Source: G965279355 sp965279355 (GTDB taxonomy: Bacteria; Pseudomonadota; Alphaproteobacteria; CACIAM-22H2). Taken from it: a stretch of DNA of 64,000 nucleotides. The position numbers and the translations under genes are program-made. Position 1 is the first letter of the stretch, and each line of letters begins with the position of its first letter. Below are positions 44,526-53,844 of this stretch, in pieces. Below the pieces are notes generated by a model. That model made no database searches. It was not told the DNA's origin and was given only the letters and a program-made list of their open reading frames with translations. The stretch spans positions 3,038,001-3,102,000 of the forward strand of contig OZ257155.1 in assembly GCA_965279355.1 (NCBI GenBank), in the 5' to 3' direction.

Positions 44526-47084
44526 ATGGAAATGCGCGACATCGCGACATCGGCGCTGACACGCGAGTCGTCGCCGAGCGATGCGCCTGCGGCCTCTCGG
44601 CTGCCGGCGTTGTGGCGCCGGCTGAAGCAGGTCAGGCCGAGCCATCTGCTGGTGGGATTTGGATCGGGGCTTATCCTGATCGGTCTGGCCGCGACTGCTG
44701 CGCTTATCTGGCAAATGCGCGTCGCGATCGTCGACACAACCGTCGAGGAGCTGAGCCGGCTGAACCTTGTGCTGGTTTCGCAGATGGCGCGCACAGTCCA
44801 GAACACGGATCTTCTGCTGCAGACCACAGCCGAGACTTACCAGCGCCGAGAGGCAGCCCGTGACCTCGATCCGCAGGAGATGCATATTCTCATGCGGGAG
44901 CGCGTCACGGCGATGCACGGTTTGATTCGCGGCCACGCAATTGCAGGCCCCGACGGTTCTCTTCGTCATTCAGCGAGCCGTTATCCGGCGGGCCCCCTTA
45001 ATCCAAGCGACCGAAGCTACTTTCAAGTCCACCGCGAGAATCCGTTTGCCGGCCTCTATATCTCCGAGCCTATGGCCAGCCGAAATAACGGCGAATGGGG
45101 AATCTATATCTCGCGCCGGCTGAACGATCCCCAGGGCGGCTTTGCAGGAATCGTTTTCGCGGGCATCGATCCCGGCCTTCTCGCGGAGCAGTTTTCCGCG
45201 CTGAAGCTTGGAGCTGGCAGTTCCGTTTCGCTTCTGCGCAACGACGGTCTCATCCTGGCGCGGTCGCTGAACAGTCCTCTGGGCGGACAGTCGGTTGCGG
45301 GCTACGGGCTCTTCCGGGATCTGCGTCCGGGGACCGACGGTCTGCACGGACGCGAAGCAGCGCCGCCGCTGGGACGAGGTCCGCGAATCTATAGCGGACG
45401 GTACCTCCCCGATCTGCCGCTGGCGATTATCATCTCGCTTCCGGAAGACGCGGTCCTGGTGGACTGGCGACGCTTTGCACTCTTTGCGTCGATTGCCGCA
45501 GCGATGGCGACCCTCACCATGACGCTGCTGATTGGCGGCCTGGTCCGCCAGATTCGCCGTCAGGAAGATACCGCCGCCGCGTTGGAGAAAAGCCGGCGGT
45601 CGCTGGAGATGGCGCAGGCTGTCGGGCATGTCGGCAGCTGGGAATCCTCGCTGCGCGACGGCGTACAGGAATGGTCGGCGGAAACATTCCGGATTTTCGG
45701 TGTCGACAAGGCAGGCTGGGGCGGCACAATCCGGGATTTTCTGGCGTTGGTTCATCCCGACGACAGGGCAGCGGTGCGAGCGGCAACGGTCACCACGATC
45801 GATCACGGGCTGCCCTATAGCATCGACCACAGGGTCTGCCGGCCGGATGGCGCGGTGCGCTGGGTTCATGTGCAGGCCGAGATGATTCGGGACAGCACCG
45901 GGGGGCCGGTCCGGCTGGTCGGCACGGTGCGGGATGTGACCGAGGAAACGCTAGCGGCCCATGCGCTCCGCGTGAGCGAAACGCGTTTGCGCGACTATGT
46001 TCAAACCGCGTCGGACGGCTACTGGGAAACCGGCCTTGATCATCGCTACACGTTCATAACCAGCCGAATCCATTCCGAGGGTTTCGACCACCAGACGCTG
46101 CTTGGGCTCCGGCGGCATGACCTCGGAGCGGACACCGAACGCGAGCCTGAGAAGTGGGCCGCGCATGCCGCGACCCTTGATCGGCATGAGCCGTTCCAGG
46201 ACTTCGTGTACCTGACAAAAATTCGTGGTGACACAGCCTATCTTTCCGTCAGCGGAAAGCCGGTGTTCGATGAGCGCGGCGAATTTCAGGGATATCGCGG
46301 CACAACGCGCGATGTGACGGAAAAAATTATAGCAGAAGGGAAGCTGCGCGAGGCAAAAGTTGCCGCCGAAACAGCCAGCGCTGCGAAGTCAGCGTTCCTT
46401 GCCAACATGAGCCACGAACTGCGGACGCCGCTCAACGCCATCATCGGATTTGCCGAGGCGCTCAATCAGGGGTATTTCGGCTCGCTCAACGCCAAGCAGT
46501 CCGAATACCTTCGGGACATCCGGGCGTCGGGCAATCATCTTCTGCTTCTGATCAACGACGTTCTCGACGTTGCCAAGATCGAGGCCGGCAAGCTCGATCT
46601 GGATCGGGAGTCGTTGAACATTGCGGATGAAATCGAGGCTTGTCTCAGACTCGTGCGACCGAAAGCCGGGGACAGCCGGATCAACCTTGTCGCCACGCTG
46701 CCCCCGGACCTGACGCTCTACGCGGCAGATCGGCGCGCGATCCGCCAGGTGCTGCTCAATCTTCTGTCCAATGCCGTGAAGTTCACGCCGAAGGGCGGGG
46801 AGGTTACCATTGAAGCCCGCAACGAGCCCGACGGCGGCATCCGGATTTCGGTGACAGATACCGGCATCGGGATCGCGCCGAAAGATCTGCCAAGAGTTAT
46901 CGTGCCCTTCGGCGCTCTCGGGCGGAATGTCGATTTCGTACGGCAGAACGAAGGAACGGGTCTGGGACTTCCGCTTTCAAAGTCGCTCGTGGAGATGCAT
47001 GGCGGGACACTCGAGATGCAGAGCGAACTTGGCCGCGGCACGACCGCGATCGTCCACCTGCCCGCGAGTCCCGCGGCAGCCTGA
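44526..47084 (+). CDS. Membrane sensor histidine kinase with Cache-like sensor and two PAS domains
   Basis: 852 residues. TM1 is about 41-63 (LLVGFGSGLILIGLAATAAL). A periplasmic region of about 250 residues resembles a double-Cache sensor (RSYFQVHRENPFAGLYISEP). TM2 is near 316-340. PAS 1 (about 355-475) has WSAETFRIFGVD and RWVHVQAEMI; PAS 2 (about 485-605) has YVQTASDGYWETGLDHRYTF. Then come HisKA with His630 in MSHELRTPLNAIIGFAE and HATPase with NLLSNAVKFTPKGG, VTDTGIGIA and GTGLGLPLSKSLVEMHGG. No receiver domain and no response regulator next door; the partner is elsewhere. It senses an extracellular small ligand, unknown. Confidence 0.93.
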   Translation: MEMRDIATSALTRESSPSDAPAASRLPALWRRLKQVRPSHLLVGFGSGLILIGLAATAALIWQMRVAIVDTTVEELSRLNLVLVSQMARTVQNTDLLLQTTAETYQRREAARDLDPQEMHILMRERVTAMHGLIRGHAIAGPDGSLRHSASRYPAGPLNPSDRSYFQVHRENPFAGLYISEPMASRNNGEWGIYISRRLNDPQGGFAGIVFAGIDPGLLAEQFSALKLGAGSSVSLLRNDGLILARSLNSPLGGQSVAGYGLFRDLRPGTDGLHGREAAPPLGRGPRIYSGRYLPDLPLAIIISLPEDAVLVDWRRFALFASIAAAMATLTMTLLIGGLVRQIRRQEDTAAALEKSRRSLEMAQAVGHVGSWESSLRDGVQEWSAETFRIFGVDKAGWGGTIRDFLALVHPDDRAAVRAATVTTIDHGLPYSIDHRVCRPDGAVRWVHVQAEMIRDSTGGPVRLVGTVRDVTEETLAAHALRVSETRLRDYVQTASDGYWETGLDHRYTFITSRIHSEGFDHQTLLGLRRHDLGADTEREPEKWAAHAATLDRHEPFQDFVYLTKIRGDTAYLSVSGKPVFDERGEFQGYRGTTRDVTEKIIAEGKLREAKVAAETASAAKSAFLANMSHELRTPLNAIIGFAEALNQGYFGSLNAKQSEYLRDIRASGNHLLLLINDVLDVAKIEAGKLDLDRESLNIADEIEACLRLVRPKAGDSRINLVATLPPDLTLYAADRRAIRQVLLNLLSNAVKFTPKGGEVTIEARNEPDGGIRISVTDTGIGIAPKDLPRVIVPFGALGRNVDFVRQNEGTGLGLPLSKSLVEMHGGTLEMQSELGRGTTAIVHLPASPAAA

Positions 47085-47087
47085 GGC

Positions 47088-47651
47088 TTACTTGCGTGCC
47101 GTGACGTTCAGACTGATCAGGGCACCGGCGGAACGGAGCGAGCTCGAGTCTTTGAAAATCCCAAACTCAGGAACCTTGGTGATTTCGCGGAAGCCCGCCC
47201 GCTGCAGGAAATTCTGCAGGATCGGAAAGTTGAGTCCGATCTTGTGATAGTCGAAATCGTCGGTCTGACCGCCGAACATCATGGTCATCACGACATAGCG
47301 CTGGGTCAGTGTCAGCGCCGGACTTTGCAGCAGCCAGCACAGTACATCCATGTCGGGCACGCTGATGCGGATCATGCCGCCGGGCTTCAGGACCCGGTGG
47401 AACCCCTGCAGTGCCGGCAGGAACTCCCAAGCGTGCGACAGATGCTCGAGCACATGCGAGGCATACATCTCGTCGCAGCAGGAATCCGGAAATGCCGACA
47501 GATCCTGGCAGCTGCCGATGAAGTCGACGCCGGGGGCCTTGGTAACATTGAGGATATGCCAGCCTTCCTTGACCTCCTTGCCGCCGAGATGCAGGCGGAG
47601 CGGATTTGGAAGGGTGGTCTGGGCAGGGGGTGCGGTGAGCTGGGCAGTCAC
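47088..47651 (-). CDS. SAM-dependent methyltransferase of the polysaccharide cluster
   Basis: 187 residues. LRLHLGGKEVKEGWHILNV is the start typical of a small class I methyltransferase group found in glycan clusters. EMYASHVLEHLSHAWE carries the post-motif HVLEHL, and HRVLKPGGMIRISVPD follows. The first glycine-rich loop is short, and the cofactor site is of the Methyltransf_11 kind. Likely methylates a sugar or glycan end. It is the last gene of the cluster, 53 bases after the NAD(P)-binding protein gene, and convergent with the kinase (3-base gap). Confidence 0.78.
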   Translation of the reverse strand: MTAQLTAPPAQTTLPNPLRLHLGGKEVKEGWHILNVTKAPGVDFIGSCQDLSAFPDSCCDEMYASHVLEHLSHAWEFLPALQGFHRVLKPGGMIRISVPDMDVLCWLLQSPALTLTQRYVVMTMMFGGQTDDFDYHKIGLNFPILQNFLQRAGFREITKVPEFGIFKDSSSLRSAGALISLNVTARK

Positions 47652-47704
47652 GGAAGGCCTGTCTTTCTGGCAGCGCTACCTGGGGGATTTTAGTCCGGTC
47701 ACGG

Positions 47705-48616
47705 TTAAGTATGAAGCGCCGATGGTTTATGGCGTCTTAACACTTCCGGGACCCAGCCGCGGTCCACCTTGAGACGCAACCCCTCGGCGAAGGAGCGTGG
47801 CGTCACGCCAAGCCGTTCCTGCAACGGCAAAATATCGAAAGCCTTGTTTTCCGCCGTGCGCGCGAATTCCTGCGCATTGACCGGTACCGAGACGCCGAGA
47901 GCCCTGGCTGCGCCGGCGACGGCCGACAGAACGGATAGCGGAATCGGAACGATGACAGTGCGTCTGTCGATGGCGGCGGCGCAGGCCTTTACGAAATCGC
48001 GGTATGTCATCGGTTCCGGGCCGGCGACTGAGATCGGCGGCCCGTCGGCTTCAGGGTGCTCAATCGCGGCAACAAAGGCGGCAACCACGTCGTCGACGAA
48101 GACAGGCTGTACCGTATGACGGCCATTGTCCGGCAGCGGCACCGGCACCGGGAAGTTTTGGGGAAAGCGGCCGAGATAGGCCAGGACCCGATTGACGTTT
48201 CTGTCCTCGGGCGCGCCATAGATCATCGATGGATGCAGCATCACACCACGGCGTCGCGAAGCAATGAATGCTTCTTCGGCGTCCCGCACCGCTTGCGCGG
48301 CGGCGTCCTGCAGCCTGGTGTGTTTGCGAAGCGATCCCGTCAGGATGATACGCCGATCGTCCTGCGGCAGGGCGCCAATGAGGGTTGGGACAAAGGCCGC
48401 ATGCGCCAGACTGACGATCACGTCTGCGTCTGCAAGGACTGCGGGCAGCGTGTGTGGTCTGGTGAGATCTGCGACGACTGGATGGGCAAACGATGAAAGA
48501 GGGTTCAGCCTGTTGAGATCTCGGCCGATTGCCTTGACCGCATGTCCTCGATTGCTCAGTTCAGCTGCCAGATAACGTCCTGTTTTGGACGTCGCGCCAA
48601 ACAGCGCGATTTTCAT
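47705..48616 (-). CDS. NAD(P)-binding Rossmann protein (NmrA/SDR-like)
   Basis: 303 residues from ATG 48616 (MKIALFGATSKTGRYLAAEL), which overlaps the previous stop (ATGA). The GATSKTGRYL loop is an NAD(P) site of the atypical SDR kind. VVADLTRPHTLPAVLADADV and ITLTGSLR-type strands follow, then MLHPSMIYGAPEDRNVNRVL in the place of the SDR YxxxK (no clear Tyr-Lys pair is visible). It resembles NDUFA9/NmrA-like epimerase-fold proteins. Could modify a nucleotide sugar or be regulatory; undecided. Confidence 0.78.
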   Translation of the reverse strand: MKIALFGATSKTGRYLAAELSNRGHAVKAIGRDLNRLNPLSSFAHPVVADLTRPHTLPAVLADADVIVSLAHAAFVPTLIGALPQDDRRIILTGSLRKHTRLQDAAAQAVRDAEEAFIASRRRGVMLHPSMIYGAPEDRNVNRVLAYLGRFPQNFPVPVPLPDNGRHTVQPVFVDDVVAAFVAAIEHPEADGPPISVAGPEPMTYRDFVKACAAAIDRRTVIVPIPLSVLSAVAGAARALGVSVPVNAQEFARTAENKAFDILPLQERLGVTPRSFAEGLRLKVDRGWVPEVLRRHKPSALHT

Positions 48617-49881
48617 GGATCGTGGCTGTCGGTCGGGGAAGTACGGGCGCTTCCGGTTCCAAGTGCCGCGAGACTGATCCCGCAAAGCCAGAGCGAACTC
48701 AGCCACCACGTTTGCCACGCGCCGTATCCGATGCTGGCCATTGCCGCCGCCGCCGCCACGCCGCCCAAGGCAAAGGCTAGATGAGCGGGTTCCGGAAGGA
48801 TGCGGCGCAATTTCAGAACGCCCGCTGCGAGGCCAGCGGATAGAATCACGATGCCGATGCCGCCAAGCTCCAGCCAGAGCTGCAAGAGGACGTTATGCGG
48901 ATGGAGGGGCAGCAACTCCGTTCCAGTCATCGGACCGTCCTTGCCGCCGGGCATGGTTCGTGATGCATCTAGCCCCCAACCGATGACAGGGCGCTCATAA
49001 ATCCGGTCAGAGACGAAACGCCAGATAAGCAGGCGGTGTCTGACAGATGGGCTCTCGGACGTTGTCCATGGCCCGGGAATCGAGGCCAGAATGCTTGAAT
49101 GCAGTGGGCCTGTTAACACTAGGAGCACAAGGAGAGCGGCCATTATTGCGGCAAAACGCTGGCGCACGAGCAGGGTCAGGAGGGCCACGGCCCCGCCCGC
49201 AACGAGCCCCAAGATTGCTTTTTCTCCCTGAACGCCGTGCATGATGACGAGAACGAGAATAAGGCATCCGATAGCCGTCATGGGGCCGTATCGCCGGTAG
49301 ATCGCCAGTGCCGCCGGGAAGGCGAAGGCGGCCAGTGTTGCGGAGCCACGATTGAGGGACGCGGCTGTGAATTCGCGCGGCTCCCTGCCGACCATGAGGC
49401 GCAACGATTCTGAAATCGTCCCGCTCGTCAGTATTTCGATAGCAAACAGTGTCGTTCCGATGGCAAAGCCGATCAGGAGCCATCGTTCGAAGAGTTCGCG
49501 TCCTTCGCGATCAAGGCGGAGGGCCGTCAGCAGAAGGACGATGCCGCAGACGAGTTCCACGACAAAGCGTGGAATGAATTTCCATGTGGTCGCGCTGTCT
49601 ATGCTCCAGAACCCTGTCATCGTGCCCCAGACGATCATCGCGCACCCGAACACGACCAGGAACAGGCTGGGTGAATAAAGGGTACGGCACCGAAGCCCGA
49701 TAAAGAGCGACGCGGCCGCCGATATGACAAACAGAGGGGCCAGACCCAGTGGCGCCACTGCGGCCAGTACGGGCGCGATCGCGATGGCAGCAGCGAGTAC
49801 GTGACCGGGCCGCAATCTGATGCCGGACGGCAAGGCTGATTCTCTTCCGGTCTGTCGGGATGTGTCCGCGGATAAGGTCAT
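48613..49881 (-). CDS. O-antigen ligase/polymerase family membrane protein
   Basis: 422 residues with about 11-12 hydrophobic helices. The Wzy_C-type periplasmic loop holds VRHRLLIWRFVSDRIYERPV, IGWGLDASR and the late LLPLHPHNVLLQLWLELGGI, with the conserved HxHN, as in WaaL and Wzy. It joins or polymerises glycan from an undecaprenyl carrier on the periplasmic side of the inner membrane; ligase and polymerase cannot be told apart here. Overlaps both neighbours by 4 bases (ATGA). Confidence 0.86.
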   Translation of the reverse strand: MTLSADTSRQTGRESALPSGIRLRPGHVLAAAIAIAPVLAAVAPLGLAPLFVISAAASLFIGLRCRTLYSPSLFLVVFGCAMIVWGTMTGFWSIDSATTWKFIPRFVVELVCGIVLLLTALRLDREGRELFERWLLIGFAIGTTLFAIEILTSGTISESLRLMVGREPREFTAASLNRGSATLAAFAFPAALAIYRRYGPMTAIGCLILVLVIMHGVQGEKAILGLVAGGAVALLTLLVRQRFAAIMAALLVLLVLTGPLHSSILASIPGPWTTSESPSVRHRLLIWRFVSDRIYERPVIGWGLDASRTMPGGKDGPMTGTELLPLHPHNVLLQLWLELGGIGIVILSAGLAAGVLKLRRILPEPAHLAFALGGVAAAAAMASIGYGAWQTWWLSSLWLCGISLAALGTGSARTSPTDSHDP

Positions 49882-51311
49882 CGATCAGCGAATCGGCGCA
49901 TCAAACGGCGGGTCCGTATCTGGTTTTCAATGACGTCGCAGACGTAGTCAACTTCCATGGGCTGGAGAAGCACGCCGGAGGGCAGGCTCAAGCCGTTGGC
50001 GGAGAGATGATCCGTAACCGGGAACGCGGTGTTTCCCGCGAATGGCTTGTAGGGGGGCATTTCGTGAAGCGGATAAAACAGTGGGCGCGTCTCGATCCCG
50101 GCCTGCGCCAGACGTCGCATGAATTCGACCCGGTCAATCCCGAGTGCAGCGAAGTCGACAACGATCGAAATCATCCAGTGGCTGTTGGTCAGTCCCGGCA
50201 GATTTGCCGGCAGCGTGACCTCCGGGATGGAGGCAAGGCGCCGCTTGTACCGGTCGGCAATCGCCATCTTGCGCCCGAAGAGATCGTCCAGGCGCTCCAG
50301 CTGCGCACAGCCGATCGCCGCCTGGAGGTTTGTCAGGCGATAATTGAATCCGACTTCGTTGTGCCAATAGCGCTTGGCGGGATCCATGCCGTGATCGCGT
50401 AAACGGCGCGCGCGGTCGGCAACCGCATCGTCCTTGAACACGACCATGCCGCCTTCGCCTGTCGTGAGAAGCTTGTTCGAGAAGAAGCTGAAGCAGCCCG
50501 AATCGCCGACGGCGCCGCACGGCGTTCCCTTGTATTTCGCGCCGATGGCTTCGGCCGCGTCTTCGATGATGACGAGGTTGTGCTTTTTGGCGAGCGCATT
50601 GAGCGCGTCCATGTCCGCTGGCTGACCGTAGAGGTGGACCGGCATGATCGCCTTGGTCTTGCTGGTGATGGCAGCTGCCGTTGCCTTGGGGCAGATATTC
50701 CAGGTCTTGGGGTCGACATCGACGATCACCGGCTTGGCGCCGACGTAAAGCACGGTGTTGATCGTTGCGGCGAAGGTCAGATCGGGAACGATGACTTCGT
50801 CGTCAGGACCGATGCCGAAGGCCACCAGCGCCAGATGAAGCGCGACGGTGCCGTTGGAGACGGCAAGTGCATGCGGCACGCCCAGCCGGGCAGCGAAATC
50901 GCGCTCAAACCGGCGGACAAATTCACCCTGCGAGGAAATCCAGTTGGTATCCAGACACTCCGTCACATAGGCCTTTTCATTGCCGCTCAGATCCGGCTCG
51001 GCGATGGCGACGCGACGTGAACGGCCAGGTGACGTGAAATCCACCGGCTTGTTGTCGTGATCGAGCACAGGGGCGATCGTCGCTCCGGTCCCGTTCTTTA
51101 CCGGGTGCGGCATAGCCGATGCGAGTGATGCGGCGGTTGACGTAGCTTTCTCGAGGTCCGCCGCGTGAAGCGTACCGGCAAAACGTCCGTTATTGTCGAC
51201 GGCAAACACAACGCCGAGCGCGCTTTGATCCAGCATGCGCAGGGCGTTGGCAATGTCATCCTGCTGGCGGACGACGAGGTCATTGATCGAGAGAGGGCCT
51301 GAAGACACGGT
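49878..51311 (-). CDS. DegT/DnrJ/EryC1/StrS aminotransferase with an N-terminal CBS-pair segment
   Basis: 477 residues from GTG 51311. A TTG at 51371 is an alternative, but the added 20 residues fit nothing. Residues about 7-95 resemble a shortened CBS pair: DDIANALRMLDQSALGVVFA then VDNNGRFAGTLHAADLEKA, and a second half with IAPVLDHDNKPVDFTS. From about residue 105 a complete DegT aminotransferase follows (DTNWISSQGEFVRRFERDFA, VSNGTVALHLAL, PDLTFAATINTV, the PLP Lys in FFSNKLLTTGEGG). It transaminates a 3- or 4-keto NDP-sugar. CBS segments are usual on nucleotidyltransferases of nonulosonic-acid clusters, not on aminotransferases, so the fusion is notable. Confidence 0.85.
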   Translation of the reverse strand, partial: TVSSGPLSINDLVVRQQDDIANALRMLDQSALGVVFAVDNNGRFAGTLHAADLEKATSTAASLASAMPHPVKNGTGATIAPVLDHDNKPVDFTSPGRSRRVAIAEPDLSGNEKAYVTECLDTNWISSQGEFVRRFERDFAARLGVPHALAVSNGTVALHLALVAFGIGPDDEVIVPDLTFAATINTVLYVGAKPVIVDVDPKTWNICPKATAAAITSKTKAIMPVHLYGQPADMDALNALAKKHNLVIIEDAAEAIGAKYKGTPCGAVGDSGCFSFFSNKLLTTGEGGMVVFKDDAVADRARRLRDHGMDPAKRYWHNEVGFNYRLTNLQAAIGCAQLERLDDLFGRKMAIADRYKRRLASIPEVTLPANLPGLTNSHWMISIVVDFAALGIDRVEFMRRLAQAGIETRPLFYPLHEMPPYKPFAGNTAFPVTDHLSANGLSLPSGVLLQPMEVDYVCDVIENQIRTRRLMRRFADR

Positions 51312-51444
51312 CGGCTTTTCCCAAAATTGACCTTGGCGACAATCGCCAACAGGTCGTGGTCGGCTCGACAACGCCCCCCGCGCACCTTTTAGTCCCCCAG
51401 CCAGTCACCGTCCAGCCTTCAACAAAGACTGTGTGTTGAAGGAG

Positions 51445-52602
51445 TTAACGGTTTTTGGGGGCGCCCGGGACGGAGTCCTGGAGCCCCAGGATTGCGACCT
51501 GCCGGGCGATGACCTTGGCCTCGTCGTAGAGGTCCAGCGCACGGTGCCGGCTGGCGTCTCCGAACTGGGTCCGCAATGTCGCGTCGCCGGCCAGCCGACG
51601 CAGCGCGGCAGCCAGGGCCTCCCGGTTCCGCACCGGCACAAGGAGCCCGGTTTCCCTGTCGATGACTTCCTCCCGGGCGCCCCGGATGTCGGTGGCGACA
51701 ATGGGCAGGCCGGTCAGCATGGCCTCGATGATGGAGCGCGGCATGCCTTCCCGATGGGATGCGAGCACAAAGACGTCGGCGGCGCGGAGCACATCGGGAA
51801 CATCCGGGCGGTAGCCCAGCAGGCGGACGCGCTGTCTGAGAACCGGATCGGACGTCGAGGCGTCTAGAGCGGCGGAAATCGAAACGGCATGATCGCTGGC
51901 CAGCCGCTCACCGACGATCCACAACTCGGCATCGACGTCCCGCATGGCTTCGATCAGCTCCGGATAGCCCTTCTCAGCCACGAGCCGGCCCACCGTTACG
52001 ATAACCGGCCGGTCATCGGTCACCCCCAGGCGGCGGCGAAACGCCGCGCGGCCGGCGGGGTCGGTTGCCGGATGGAAAACCGCAGGGTCTGATCCATTGC
52101 CGATTGCCGCGATCACACCGCCCCGGCACAGATGCAGGCGCTTGGCCGTCTCCGCGTCCTCGACGCTTTGCGTCATCAGCACATCGGTGAAGCGGCCGCC
52201 GATCCATTCCAGGGTGACGAACAGCGCGTATTTCCATCGCGGCATGTGCTCGTGAAAATAAAACCCGTGCGCGGTGTAGACGACGCGAGGCACGCCGGCG
52301 ATGGCGGCGGCAAGACGGCCGATCAGCGCGGCAATCGGTGTGTGGACGTGCAGGATGTCGAAGCGCTCGCGTCGCAGGAACGCGACCAATGCCGCGAAGG
52401 CACGGATGTGCCGGATCAGATTGTAGCTGCGCTCGAACGGGATCGGTTCCACGCGGAACCCCTCACGCCGCACCGGCTCCAGCAGCTTTCCTTCGCTTGT
52501 TGCGCCAACCACTTCATGCCCGGCGTCGCGGAGGCTGCGCAGCAGCGGCAGCAGGAAATGATAGAGCGTGAAATCGACGGCGCAGAGCTGACATATCTTC
52601 AT
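51445..52602 (-). CDS. GT4-type glycosyltransferase
   Basis: 385 residues, GT-B fold. MKICQLCAVDFTLYHFLLPL and HVHTPIAALIGRLAA mark the acceptor domain; VIVTVGRLVAEKGYPELIEA, SHREGMPRSIIEAMLTGLPI and DRETGLLVPV the donor domain, with the family 4 EX7E-type pair. The pattern is that of enzymes adding the first or later sugar to an undecaprenyl-linked repeat (PglA/WbpT-like). 18 bases after the aminotransferase upstream; then 133 bases to the CBS-DegT gene. Confidence 0.87.
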   Translation of the reverse strand: MKICQLCAVDFTLYHFLLPLLRSLRDAGHEVVGATSEGKLLEPVRREGFRVEPIPFERSYNLIRHIRAFAALVAFLRRERFDILHVHTPIAALIGRLAAAIAGVPRVVYTAHGFYFHEHMPRWKYALFVTLEWIGGRFTDVLMTQSVEDAETAKRLHLCRGGVIAAIGNGSDPAVFHPATDPAGRAAFRRRLGVTDDRPVIVTVGRLVAEKGYPELIEAMRDVDAELWIVGERLASDHAVSISAALDASTSDPVLRQRVRLLGYRPDVPDVLRAADVFVLASHREGMPRSIIEAMLTGLPIVATDIRGAREEVIDRETGLLVPVRNREALAAALRRLAGDATLRTQFGDASRHRALDLYDEAKVIARQVAILGLQDSVPGAPKNR

Positions 52603-52620
52603 GCGGGGCGCCGGGGACGA

Positions 52621-53751
52621 TCAGCCGCTTTTAGCCGCGACGTTGACAGCCGTGCAGATGCGATCGAGCGTCGCGTCGTCGAGATAGGGATGCATCGGCA
52701 GCGCCAGGATGCGCTGGCTGAGACGCTCGGATACCGGCAGCGAGCCGGCGCCGCTTCCGTATTGTGCATAGGCGGTCTGCATATGCATGGGCCGCGGATA
52801 GTAGATCGCGGTGGGTATTCCCTCGGCGCCGAGTTTCTTCGCTACGTCGTCGCGGCGATCGAGCAGGATGCAGTACTGCGCCCAGGCCGATTGCAGGCCG
52901 GCCTGACGCGGCGGGCGGGTGATGCCGCTATCAAGGCGCTGATCGTAGGTCTTCGCGACGCGTTCGCGTGCTTTCAGCTCATCGGCGAAGATGTCGAGTT
53001 TCACCAGCAGGACGGCCGCCTGCATCGTATCGAGCCGGCCATTGGTTCCGATGCGGATGATGTCGTAACGGTCCCCGCCGGCGCCATGCATGCGGATGGA
53101 GCGATACACTTCGGCCTGCGCCGCATCTTCAGTGAAGATCGCGCCACCATCGCCGTAGCAGCCCAGGGGCTTCGCCGGGAAAAAGCTGGTCGCGGTGACG
53201 GGTGCCAGCGTGCCGACGCCGCGATTCCCCGACGTTGCGCCGAAGCTTTGCGCCGCATCGGCGAGCAGGAACAGGTTCTCGCGACGGCAGAGCTCCGCCA
53301 GTTGCTCGTAGTCTGCCGGCAGGCCGAACAGGTCGACCGCGACCACGGCGCGCGCGCGAAGCTTGCCTTCGCACTTGACCGTGGCAATGGCGGCCGCCAG
53401 TGAATCGAGATCGATATTGAACGAGTGCTCGGCGACGTCGACGAAGACCGGGGTGGCGCCCTGCGCAACGGGCACTTCAGCCGTCGCGGTGAAGGTAAAG
53501 GCCGGCATGAAGACGGCATCGCCGGGGCCGATGCCTTCCGCCATCATCGGGATGCGCAGCGCTTCGGTGCCGCTGGAGACCGTGACGCAATGCCCGGCAC
53601 CGCAGAATTTGTTCAGCGCCTCCTCAAGCTCCACGACTTCCGGGCCAAGGATGTATTTTCCGTGATCCAGGACCTTGTGGATGCGGGCATCGACCGCGTC
53701 CTTGATGCGTCGGTATTGGGCCTGGAGATCGACAAACGGAAGCGGCGTCAT
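52621..53751 (-). CDS. DegT/DnrJ/EryC1/StrS aminotransferase (WbpE-like)
   Basis: 376 residues from ATG 53751 (MTPLPFVDLQAQ). FVDLQAQYRRIKDAVDARI and VLDHGKYILGPEVVELEE are the WbpE-like start, VSSGTEALRIPM the cofactor loop, PAFTFTATAEVP, LADAAQSFGA and the PLP Lys in FFPAKPLGCYGDGG. In WbpE the product is UDP-GlcNAc(3NH2)A; the exact sugar here is unproven. Cytoplasmic. The TTG at 53784 is rejected in favour of the ATG at the conserved start. Confidence 0.9.
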   Translation of the reverse strand: MTPLPFVDLQAQYRRIKDAVDARIHKVLDHGKYILGPEVVELEEALNKFCGAGHCVTVSSGTEALRIPMMAEGIGPGDAVFMPAFTFTATAEVPVAQGATPVFVDVAEHSFNIDLDSLAAAIATVKCEGKLRARAVVAVDLFGLPADYEQLAELCRRENLFLLADAAQSFGATSGNRGVGTLAPVTATSFFPAKPLGCYGDGGAIFTEDAAQAEVYRSIRMHGAGGDRYDIIRIGTNGRLDTMQAAVLLVKLDIFADELKARERVAKTYDQRLDSGITRPPRQAGLQSAWAQYCILLDRRDDVAKKLGAEGIPTAIYYPRPMHMQTAYAQYGSGAGSLPVSERLSQRILALPMHPYLDDATLDRICTAVNVAAKSG

Positions 53752-53844
53752 GGCACTCAAACGCAGTGGGTCGGCACGGCGCAAAACGCCGGTCGCGGCG
53801 GAGTCGCCGCCGGCCGGGACGCTACAGCGATCAGGGACTGAACG

